Below, one piece after another: positions 47,616 through 56,461 of a stretch of 64,000 bases of DNA. The stretch covers positions 1 through 64,000 of the forward strand of contig JAFEMH010002432.1 in assembly GCA_022495995.1 (NCBI GenBank), given 5' to 3'. A program made the position numbers and the translations under genes. Numbering within the stretch: the first letter of the stretch is position 1; each line of letters starts with the position of its first letter. This DNA comes from Adenophora triphylla var. japonica (taxonomy: Eukaryota > Streptophyta > Magnoliopsida > Asterales > Campanulaceae). The notes under the pieces are model-generated. The model was not told the DNA's origin. It searched no databases and worked only from the letters and a program-made list of their open reading frames with translations.

Positions 47616-48698
47616 TGTAGACACCCCATTCTGAACCAATAATTCATGATTACACTACTCTTCGTCTCTCTTTTGTGTTTTGATGAAAGCATATCAGTTT
47701 CGTCATGTTTCGTTAAGTTTCTAACTAACCTCGTTAGTTTTGGACCTAACTGACTAACGGAATAACTGAAGAGGACAAAATAGTCAACCGACTAGTTGTC
47801 TCGCACGAGACATACGTGTCTCGCGCGAGACAACGAGACATACGTGTCTCGCGCGAGACAACCCATCTGCAGGATATGCAGAATCACAATCCTTCTCCGT
47901 TTCAAACTCTTTTTTATAAAATCTTATCCCATCCGGTTTTCCAATCATATCTGAGTTCTGGAACCTTTCTAGGGGTGTTTTACCTCTCCACCTCTACCTT
48001 TTAAACCCCTATAAATACCTGATGACTTTCAGTATTTCAGAGGTCCCCGATCCACGATCGAAAACACTCAACACACACATTTTGTTGGTTTCTCTCCCTG
48101 AAAGATTCCTACAAAATCACCCTAAAATCACCTAAAGTTTGTTTATCAACCTTGTTGATCAATAAACATGAAAGCCTGAATCATGGATTGAGGCGAAGCT
48201 CTGTCCGCATCAAGATTTGACTCTCATATTGAGTCGAAACTATGCCCGAATCACTTCTTGACCAAGAAGACATCTTAGAACCACTTTCTAAATCAAATAT
48301 CCCTAAACACTATGTAAACTCATATACTTTTACTTTCTTCTTCTCAACCTCTCTATTGGCTTTTAGAGTAGTGTAATCCTATCAAAAGGATTAGCCTAGA
48401 GTCCCTTCAATCCATGGAGGCGATCTCGAAGCATACAATCCGACATTCCTTATCAAGAAATTGATTAGGGTTTTCTTGTTCCTTTATTTTATTGTTAAAT
48501 TAAAAAGATTGATAATACTTGATTGGCAAGACCGATCTTCGGATCGGTGGAATGGATGCTCCTTGACCTACCCATTCCATAACTTAACCCCCCGAATCCT
48601 CAAATCTCTTTTAATTCAAAAAGGTTTTTCTTATTGTTTTCCTAAATAAATAATAAGTGGCGACTCAAAAGATGTTAAAAAATTCACGCATCGCTACA
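47616..48698 (+). repeat. 3' LTR of the gag-only gypsy
   Basis: 1083 bp; 28 bp longer than the 5' LTR through one extra copy of a CGAGACATACGTGTCTCGCG unit at 47821-47861. Otherwise very similar. Confidence 0.9.
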
Positions 48699-48800
48699 AT
48701 ACTCATAACATTTCCTTCCACTTTTTATCTCTCTTACTTTTTCTTAATCTATGTGCCCAAAAATTTGATCTCCATTGGGCTTGGGCTGGGACGGAGGGAG

Positions 48801-49604
48801 TATAAGAAACTACAAATTTTGGTCTACGAATAATATATTGGGATTCTAGTTAAATATTTTGGTAAATCATGGACTTGTTGGCTTGAGGAGGTATAATTTG
48901 TTACTCCCTCCGAATGTGTCCAAATTTGCTATGATCAAGAGAAAAATTGATTTTTTTTTTTTTTTGATATTTATTTTGGGATGGAGGGAATATTTTTTAT
49001 TTTTACCTTTTTGTTGTGTCTTATTGTTTTCATCTTCTTCTTGAAGGGAAATGATGATTTGGCCTTGGTTCAGACAAGGTGGACCTTTGTAAACAAGGAC
49101 GAAAATCTACTTACAAGGTTGCAAAATATAAATTTATCCTTTCACTTTGAGGTTGAACAATAGGTGAACGGATGGTTCATCAATTTCTTTGGTTTTAATG
49201 GAACTGCTGGTGTTAATTTCTTTGGCATTTACTATTTCTATTATGATGTTAATTTTCCATCTATGAGTAAAGGCTTATACAATACTTTGTAAATTTTTCA
49301 AATAAAATGGTGGTTGGAATTGGTACTATATTCAAGGAGTATTCTTCATCCAATTTTTGGAATTGGTATTATGCTCAAGGCACATGTTCAAATTATTTGT
49401 TTGTTTGAAATTCAAAGTGAATTGATTTCCTTGGGTTCTGTGTTTTCCTACATTACCGTGTTTGGTAATGTTGTTCAAATTATTTGTTTGTTTGAAATTC
49501 AAAGTGAATTATTTGTTTGAAATTCAAAGTGGGTCCCATTAATAAAAAAATATTATAAATTTTTTTGATCGTGTATTTGGATGTGTCTCTATGTGAAAGG
49601 ACAA
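48801..49604. other. MULE interior, non-coding
   Basis: AT-rich. Includes a short degenerate Stowaway (48904-48990) and a partly duplicated block ATTATTTGTTTGTTTGAAAT (49397 and 49479). No recognised gene. Confidence 0.5.
48904..48990. mobile_element. Short degenerate Stowaway MITE
   Basis: CTCCCTCCGAATG at the left, GGGATGGAGGGAA at the right, TA on both sides. Only 87 bp. Confidence 0.55.
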
Positions 49605-50690
49605 TTTTGAATAACTTACTGATAATTTCTCAGTTGTTTTGATCCCCGGAGTTGGTGATCGCCGTAGTTGATCGTGTTATTTGTGGAGGCAACTGAGAAC
49701 TTGCTGATAAATTAAGTTCTCAGTTGTTTAGTTGCCGAAGTTAGTGATCGCCGGAGTTAATTGTGTTCTTAGTAGTTTAGTTGACAACTGAGAACTTACT
49801 AATAAGTTAAGTTCTTAGTTGTTTGATCGCCGGAGTTGGTGGTCGCCGGAGTTGATCGTGTTTTTAGTAGTTTAGTTGACAACTGATAACTTACTGATAA
49901 GTTCTTAGTTGTTTAGTTGTCGGAGTAGGTGATCGTTGGAGTTGATCGTGTTCTTAGTAGTTTATTTGACAACTAAGAACTTACTGATAAATTATGTTCT
50001 CAGTTGTTTGGTCGCCGGAGAGGTCGCCAGAGTTGGTGATCGTCGGAGTTGATCGTGTTCTTAGTAGTTTAGTTGACAACTTAGAACTTACTAATAAGTT
50101 CTCAGTTGTTTAGTAGCCGGAATTGGTGATCGCCGAACTTGATAGTCTTCTTAGTAGTTTAGTTGACAACTGAGAACTTACTGATAAGTTAAGTTCTCAG
50201 TTGTTTGGTCACCGGAAGGTCGCCGGAGTTGGTAGTCGCTGGAGTTAATTGTGTTCTTAGTATTTTAGTTGACAACTGAGAACTTACTGATAAGTTAAGT
50301 TCTCAGTTGTTTTGTCACCGGAGAGGTCGCCGGAGTTGGTGGTCGCCGGAGTTGGTAGTCGCCGGAGTTAATTGTGTTCTTAGTAGTTTAGTTGACAACT
50401 GAGAACTTACTGATAAGTTAAGTTCTCAGTTGTTTTGTCGCCGGAGAGGTCGCCGGAGTTGGTGGTCGCCGGAGTTGGTAGTCGCCGAAGTTAATTGTGT
50501 TGTTAGTAGTTTAGTTGACAACTGAGAACTTACTGATAAGTTAAGTTATCAGTTGTTTGGTCGCCGGAGAGGTCGCCAGAGTTGGTGGTCGCCGGAGTTG
50601 GTAGTCGCCGGAGTTAATTGTGTTGTTAGTAGTTTAGTTGACAACTGAGAACTTACTGATAAGTTAAGTTCTCAGTTGTTTGGTCGCCGG
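49605..50690. repeat. Tandem hairpin array (about 90-124 bp units)
   Basis: About ten to eleven units. Each has ACAACTGAGAACTTA, a spacer of about 9 nt, and TAAGTTCTCAGTTGT, a perfect or near-perfect 15-bp stem. GCCGGAGTTGGTGGTCGCCG-type spacers and TTCTTAGTAGTTTAGTTG follow. Early units are about 90 bp; the last four are about 122-124 bp with an extra GTCGCCGGAG repeat, so the array grew by amplification at its right side. Confidence 0.9.
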
Positions 50691-51043
50691 CGTAAAAAAA
50701 AAAAAGAGTCGTCGGAGTTAGTCGCCAGAGTTGATGGTTGCCAGAAGTGTTGACTGGAGAAGATGGGGAGGGGGTGACCTAAGGTGATGGTGGTTGGAGA
50801 AAAATTAAATTGATAAAGATGGTGGACTTAGTAAAATGATAGGAGGGTGAACTTAGTAAAATGATTGGGGGGTGTACTTGTTAAGCTAGGAATTATATGA
50901 TTAAGCAAAATACAACTTGTCCTAGGAGGTAGTCTTGTTTTGTTAAAGGGATTATATGGTAAATGCCTCATACTACAATGGGAAGGTAAAGGTGTTTGAA
51001 CTCAGGGAGAGTTTATTTTGTTTTATGTTTTGATTAAACTTTA

Positions 51044-51278
51044 GGACTCGTTTGGTAGACTGTTAGGATTAGCTCATATTAATAGGGAGGAGGTTATTAA
51101 TCCAGAGATTAATAATACCACTCTTTTTTTAGGATAAATAAGAAGGGGATAAGAGGTGTTCAGATGCTTATCTGGGTTGTACTTTGGATAATTACTACGG
51201 TTACATATAATCTACCAAACATATTTTTATTGGACTAATAATCATATCCAATCATTTATCGACCTACCAAACGACCCC
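51044..51278. mobile_element. Tourist-like (PIF/Harbinger) MITE
   Basis: TIR GGACTCGTTTGGTAG and inverted CTACCAAACGACCCC; TTA target duplications at 51041-51043 and 51279-51281. 235 bp. Confidence 0.8.
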
Positions 51279-51475
51279 TTAAACTGTTTTGCTCTGTTAA
51301 TGGTTAGGATTTTTTTTTTTTGTTAAAACTGAGTTGGTCTGTAACCTCCTAAACATTTGCTGGATGTTACTTTACTTTGGTTTGTTAAACTGTAAGTTTT
51401 TGTACTAACTAATGTCTATGCAGTTTTGTGTAAATGTGTTTACACATCCTCACACATCCATTTCAGGGGGAGGTT

Positions 51476-52310
51476 TGAAACTTGACAATCTTGATTATTT
51501 GATCTATATTTGCTCAATCTTTGTTTTGACCAGAAAATTCAAAATAGGGAAAGATTGAAATAGTAAGATTTTAGGGAATATTGACTTCCCTAATTTGAAT
51601 CCAATTGATAAGTGAATTTTATAACTTTCTTATCAAAGATTTATATTCCTATTTGGAAAAGGACATTGTTAAATATTTAAATATCTTTTAGTCATGTAAA
51701 TATATTGTGTTATATTTAAAATAACACTAATATTACTAACAAATCTCTTTACTTGTGAGTGTCAATCTTATGTTTCTTTGTATGAGTTGTATTGCATCAA
51801 ATAAGGAATAGTTTGACTGATTGAAGAACTTCTCAAAGGTGCATATAAATACAAGACCTCGGCACATTGAGAAGACATGAATTGAAATTTTTTGGAAGAG
51901 ACAATCTTGTGTTCTTCACGGATTCAATAAATTCTTTTAGGTTGTGAGTGAGGTTGTGACTTACATCTGAACTCACATCTAGATTTCTTTAAAGTTCTTT
52001 GTTCTACTTCTGTTTAGAATAGGCTCTCCTTGGGAAAAGAAGATTATTCTTGGTAGAAGTTGATTAGAATTTCTTTTAGTATTTTAATCTTATTGTTTCA
52101 CTTATTCTTGTTTTCTTCTGTAAAACAGATTTTAATAGTGAAAACCTTTTGGGGCTTAAAGCCTTGTTTGCTGGGATAAGAACCAGTAAATGTTTAATTC
52201 TTTGTGTCATTTTATTTTATTCCGTTATTTATTGGGGGATGTGTGAACAGTTGTAACTCACATCCATGTTCTGTTGTGTTGAATGTTTTTCTATCTGCAC
52301 TTAACTTTCA
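51476..52310 (+). repeat. 3' LTR of SIRE element B
   Basis: 835 bp from TGAAACTTGAC to TTAACTTTCA after polypurine tract CAGGGGGAGG. Shares its right ~330 bp with 30301-30631. It ends about 960 bp upstream of the CYP86A start codon. Confidence 0.85.
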
Positions 52311-52693
52311 ATCTCCACAGAGACTTTGTAGATATTGAAAGTAAAAAAAACAGGATAATTACAGATAAGAGGGTGAGCCAAATGCTATAACTCTTTGGTG
52401 AGTTGGTTCACCCAATTCTGACCAACACACAAGCAAACCCATCAAAACTCCCATGTGTCATTTATGATTTTAGTAAAATTACATGTCCTATTAGGTTAAT
52501 AGTACCAAAAAACAAATAAACAAACACCAAGGATCAAGCACATTGTAATTCTCTGAGTTTTCCCTTTTTCCTCTCTTGCTCGTTCACAAATAGCACTCTG
52601 CTTTGAAGTTTCTCGACTAATCTCATTAAATCTTCTTCTCATTGAATGCAGTGAAATTAAAGACCCAACTCCCTTCTCTGGAAATCTTAGTTG

Positions 52694-52755
<62 letters not shown>

Positions 52756-53058
52756 CTTGTATGGTTTTGGACTTGGAGGACCCCATTGAGTGGTTTTGGG
52801 CCTCTGGTTTTTGAAAAGCTTGGCACCTTTGAACTTAAAAGCAACACAACGACCTCTGAGTGCATTATTAATGGTGGTGCATCTGATGGTTAGGGGGAGG
52901 AAACATTACAGAGAAAGATGGTAAAAGTAAGTAACAGACTGGCCTTAGTAATTGCTTTACATAGTCTTCTCCTTCTATAATGCTACAAATCCCCCTCTCA
53001 TCTTTTTTTACTCATCTCACTACCACTCTCTAGCTTTTCCTCCTTGTGCACCATACAT

Positions 53059-53093
<35 letters not shown>

Positions 53094-53267
53094 GAGTATA
53101 TATAGTCTTCTTCATTATCTTGATTGTCTGTGCAATGGTGCTTGGTTCCATTTACTGACATTCTTGCTTAACCAATCTCGACTCACCATTTTTTTTTTTG
53201 TAAAACCTGCTCTGGGTATTCATCTTTTTGCAGTTTTTCTCTTGGAAAATTTTGGTTATTTTAGAGT
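52311..53267 (+). promoter_or_regulatory. CYP86A upstream region with (GA)n tract
   Basis: Only about 957 bp separate the SIRE LTR from the CYP86A ATG. Contains (GA)n from 52697 to 52752, a CT/CA-rich leader-like run at 53059-53094 and a TATATATAG box at 53097-53105. The box is about 165 bp before the ATG. The leader looks unspliced but this is not certain. Confidence 0.6.
53097..53105 (+). promoter_or_regulatory. Candidate TATA box of CYP86A
   Basis: TATATATAG after a CA-repeat; best TATA candidate between the GA tract and the ATG. A start about 30 bp downstream would give a leader of about 130 nt. Confidence 0.5.
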
Positions 53268-54905
53268 ATGGACATTTATATAGCCTTGCTTTTGTTCACT
53301 GGTGTCACTGCCTATCTACTATGGTTTACATTCATCTCAAAGTCACTAAAAGGTCCACGTGTCTGGCCCTTATTGGGCAGCTTACCAGGGCTGATCGAGA
53401 ACTGCGATCGGATGCACGAATGGATTGCTGATAATCTTCGCGCGTGTGGAGGTACGTACCAGACATGTATATGTGCAATACCCTTCTTGGCTCGAAAACA
53501 AGGTCTCGTGACTGTCACGTGTGACCCGAAGAATTTGGAGCATATATTGAAAACCCGGTTCGATAATTACCCAAAGGGTCCCACCTGGCAAGCTGTGTTT
53601 CATGATCTTCTTGGTCAAGGGATCTTCAATGCTGACGGTGACACGTGGCTCTTCCAGAGGAAAACAGCTGCGCTCGAGTTCACAACCAGAACGCTCCGCC
53701 AAGCCATGGCTCGGTGGGTGACTGGAGCCATTAAGCATAGGTTCTGTCCGATATTGGAAATGTCTCAGCTGAAAGCCGAGCCAGTTGATCTTCAGGATCT
53801 CTTGCTTCGGATTACTTTTGATAATATATGTGGCTTGGCTTTTGGGAAGGATCCTCAAACACTTGCTCCCGAGCTGCCTGATAACAGCTTCGCTTCAGCT
53901 TTTGACCGAGCCACAGAGGCTTCGCTGCAGAGGTATATATTTCCAGAAGTTATATGGAAGCTCAAGAAATGGCTTCGGCTTGGTATGGAGGTCAGCTTGA
54001 GCCGAAGTCTGGTACACGTGGATGAATACTTATCTGGCGTCATCAATACACGTAAGCATGAATTGTCCAATCAGCAGAAAGATGGTAACCCACATGATGA
54101 CTTGCTGTCAAGGTTCATGAAGAAAAAAGAATCATACACAGACGAATTCCTACAACACGTGGCACTCAACTTCATCCTAGCTGGACGTGACACGTCATCA
54201 GTTGCGATGAGCTGGTTCTTTTGGTTGGTCACCCAAAACCCAATAGTAGAAGAGAAGATCTTACATGAATTATCCACCATTCTGATGGAGACACGTGGCG
54301 AGGATGTATCATTGTGGGTTGATGAGCCATTAGTATTCGATGAAGTTGACCGTTTGGTATACCTCAAAGCAGCATTGTCAGAAACTCTCCGGCTATACCC
54401 ATCAGTGCCGGAGGACTCCAAACATGTAGTTTCCGACGACGTTTTGCCGGACGGTACATTTGTACCGGCAGGTTCGTCAGTAACATACTCTATATATTCA
54501 GCCGGCAGGATGAAGTCAACATGGGGGGATGACGCTCTTGAGTTCCGACCAGAGAGGTGGTTATCGCCGGAGGGTGCGTTTATAATGCACGACTCCTATA
54601 AATTTGTCGCCTTCAATGCGGGTCCCAGAATATGTTTAGGTAAGGACTTGGCTTATCTACAAATGAAGTCGATAGCAGCAGCGGTGCTGCTCCGGCACCG
54701 CCTCACGGTGATGGCCGGACATAAGGTGGAGCAGAAGATGTCGTTGACTTTATTCATGAAGTATGGGCTTAAGGTTGATTTGCATCGGCGAGACTTAATT
54801 GTAGTTATGGAAAATGTTAAGAAGGAGAGGGGAGATATTGCCGCCAATGTCGGTGGCAGTAGCGGTGGTGGTGGGGTGGTTGATAGAGTTCTTGGGGTTG
54901 TTTAA
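53268..54905 (+). CDS. CYP86A: Cytochrome P450 CYP86A-type fatty acid omega-hydroxylase
   Basis: Intact single-exon ORF, 545 residues. CYP86A enzymes sit in the ER membrane and add a hydroxyl to the omega end of fatty acids (C16/C18), making cutin and suberin monomers with NADPH-P450 reductase. Seen here: an N-terminal membrane anchor (residues 3-22); a proline-rich hinge [13 protein letters not shown] (29-41); I-helix oxygen motif AGRDTSS (305-311); K-helix ETLR (372-375); FRPERW (426-431); heme loop [10 protein letters not shown] with Cys456. The long identities to CYP86A7/A8-type sequences, known from family knowledge, make the subfamily secure. The Gly-rich tail (530-536) is variable in the family. 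The ATG at 53268 matches the usual family start. A Stowaway begins 24 bp after the stop. Confidence 0.95.
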   Translation: MDIYIALLLFTGVTAYLLWFTFISKSLKGPRVWPLLGSLPGLIENCDRMHEWIADNLRACGGTYQTCICAIPFLARKQGLVTVTCDPKNLEHILKTRFDNYPKGPTWQAVFHDLLGQGIFNADGDTWLFQRKTAALEFTTRTLRQAMARWVTGAIKHRFCPILEMSQLKAEPVDLQDLLLRITFDNICGLAFGKDPQTLAPELPDNSFASAFDRATEASLQRYIFPEVIWKLKKWLRLGMEVSLSRSLVHVDEYLSGVINTRKHELSNQQKDGNPHDDLLSRFMKKKESYTDEFLQHVALNFILAGRDTSSVAMSWFFWLVTQNPIVEEKILHELSTILMETRGEDVSLWVDEPLVFDEVDRLVYLKAALSETLRLYPSVPEDSKHVVSDDVLPDGTFVPAGSSVTYSIYSAGRMKSTWGDDALEFRPERWLSPEGAFIMHDSYKFVAFNAGPRICLGKDLAYLQMKSIAAAVLLRHRLTVMAGHKVEQKMSLTLFMKYGLKVDLHRRDLIVVMENVKKERGDIAANVGGSSGGGGVVDRVLGVV

Positions 54906-54929
54906 AGAGGTTGGTTGGGTTGAGTTATA

Positions 54930-55173
54930 CTACCTCCGTCTCGCCTGAAGTGTCTCATTTGGTCAATTCAAATTCAAGTTAAGTTTGACTTAAACATTAA
55001 TGCAAATCTAATCATTCTATTGGAATTTTAAAAATTGTTACTGATAAATTATTTAATTATTTATTAATAACAATTTTTAAAATTTCAATAAGGGTGATTA
55101 GATTTGCATTAATGTTCAAGTCAAACTTAATTTGAATTGATCAAATGGGACACTTTGGACAGGGCGGAGGTAG
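54930..55173. mobile_element. Stowaway-type MITE at the 3' end of CYP86A
   Basis: TIR CTACCTCCGTCTCGCC and inverted GGGCGGAGGTAG, TA on both sides (54928-54929, 55174-55175). 244 bp, almost entirely one long palindrome around AAATTATTTAATTATTTATT. It lies in the probable 3' UTR. Confidence 0.85.
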
Positions 55174-56196
55174 TAAACAAGCCATAAAGTTGTTGTGTTT
55201 CTGGGTGGCCTCAAGCAGACTCACATGGGTTTTAATGGTTTGTACAATTTAGTCATTTGGGGGTGATTATTTGGAAAAAAAAAAAGGTGGGTAAATATTT
55301 ACATATGGAAATATGTTTACGAATTCTTTTTACGAATACATGTATATTTGGTAAATCTCGCCCACCACGAGTATTATTTGGTAAATCTCGCCCACCACGA
55401 GATTTACAAATTTTGTAATAAAATACATGTATTTTATAAAGATTTTGTAAACAAGATTTTGTGAGATAAATCTATGTTAGATGTGATGGCTCAATGTCCT
55501 GGCGGAGGGCGCAGACCTCTGGCAGACGTATAGACTGGTAACGGGCCTAGGGGGGGTTGACCCCGCGGTATGGGCTGCGGGCTTTTTTTGTTTGTATTTC
55601 CTTAATTAGTTTGGACTAAGGTTTGTTTCTTAAGTATTTAAGGTTGTAACCCTATTATGTAAAAGAACTAATGATTGACGGCCGAATAAGAAATCAGAAG
55701 TTCGTAACCCAGATACAATCTCTCTCTTTCGATTCTCAATTACTTTTGTATATTGTTTTAACAATTATTTTTGTTGCGTTGCACAACAATCTGCTATTGA
55801 TTTTGATATATGACAAGGTGGAAAAATGTGAGGGGAGTGGGGAGAGGAAAAGAAGAGGAACTCATTAGTCCTGCAATTATTATTTTTCTGAGGTAAAGAT
55901 AAGAGTCTTGTTCTCTTAAATGCTTCAATACAAACAAGCAGAGAAATTCTTTTTCTTTTCTATTTATTTTAATTTATTTATTTATTATTATTATTTTTTT
56001 TTTTGTAATTTACAGTTTTCTCTTTCTGTTATTTTAATTCAATTAATCTTAGAAAATGGTGTTCAAGCAATTTGATTTTTATAAGTCAATGTGATTTAAT
56101 ACATGATTGCGAGCTATTAGTTAGATGCAAAAAAAGCATAACTCTTGAGAAAAGAAAATGTTACAATTCATTGGGTCCGGAATTGAACATAATATA
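55174..56196. other. Intergenic; probable solo-LTR fragment
   Basis: 55351-55402 has a tandem copy of GGTAAATCTCGCCCACCACG. Roughly 55475-55790 has LTR-like features (CTTAAGTATTTAAGGTTGTA then AACCC..CTCTCTCTTTCGATTC), but I could not fix both ends or a target duplication. The rest is AT-rich. Confidence 0.4.
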
Positions 56197-56201
56197 CTTT
56201 C

Positions 56202-56461
56202 TGAAAGGAATTTGAAAACTTGATTTTCATTGATCAACTGAGTACAATATATATACAACTTTGGATGTCTATCTTAGGCTAGAGATATACATGATCAAAA
56301 TACAAAAATAAAGAGATATTCCTAATCACTAAAGCTAATAAAAAATAACTATATTTACAATAATATCTCCTGTAAATAAGGAAGGAGAATAACTGAATAT
56401 TTGCTATGTTCATGGAGGATTTTGTGGTGATGTAGTTGAAGGATCAGTAGGATCCTTAATA
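56202..56461 (-). repeat. 3' LTR of copia element C
   Basis: 260 bp, TIR-like ends, flanked by CTTTC. Confidence 0.95.

Larger units (their letters stand above)
40108..48698 (+). mobile_element. Ty3/gypsy-type LTR element with gag but no pol
   Basis: LTRs 40108-41162 (1055 bp) and 47616-48698 (1083 bp), both TGTAGA..CGCTACA, flanked by perfect 5-bp repeats ATACT (40103-40107, 48699-48703). A primer-binding-type sequence GTGGCAACTCCGCTGGGG directly follows the 5' LTR. Inside are gag (42439-43990), repeat-rich 3' DNA (45644-47615) and a CACTA element. No protease, RT or integrase is present in about 7.5 kb, so it is non-autonomous. Large size and 3' repeats suggest the Tat/Ogre side of the family. 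Confidence 0.85.
39911..48800. mobile_element. Stowaway-type MITE split by a gypsy element
   Basis: Left part 39911-40107 (CTTCATCTGTCCCAGCCCAA) and right part 48699-48800 (ending GGGCTGGGACGGAGGGAG), with TA on both sides (39909-39910 and 48801-48802). Same subfamily as 10001-10277 and 15680-15965. Interrupted at ATACT by the gypsy. Confidence 0.9.
38562..50969. mobile_element. Mutator-like element carrying a thaumatin-like fragment (Pack-MULE-like)
   Basis: Flanked by perfect 9-bp repeats ATACTACAA (38553-38561 and 50970-50978). Ends GAGAAAATTACGCC and (inverted) GAGGCATTTACCAT align without gaps over about 50 bp at roughly two-thirds identity, including a shared CTACCTCCTA. Ignoring later insertions it is about 2.9 kb. 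It holds no transposase, a thaumatin-like exon fragment (39450-39780) and a tandem hairpin array (49605-50690). Later guests are MITE 38669-39243, Stowaways 39911-48800 and 48904-48990, and the gypsy inside the first. Confidence 0.75.
30301..52310 (+). mobile_element. SIRE-type Ty1/copia element B, host of the nested insertions
   Basis: Truncated 5' LTR (30301-30631), primer binding site TGGTATCAGAGC (30634-30645), decayed gag-pol (30671-36090), env-like ORF (37143 to about 38560, resuming at 50979), polypurine tract (TTTCAGGGGGAGG, 51461-51473) and full 3' LTR (51476-52310). Foreign insertions are hAT-type 33504-34288, MULE 38562-50969 and Tourist-like 51044-51278. The env-like frame resumes after the MULE and stops at once, which shows both halves belong to one element. 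Confidence 0.8.

Noticed and set aside
49605..50690. rRNA spacer or centromeric satellite
   Set aside because: Confined to one MULE, only about ten units, hairpin design; no rRNA sequence nearby.
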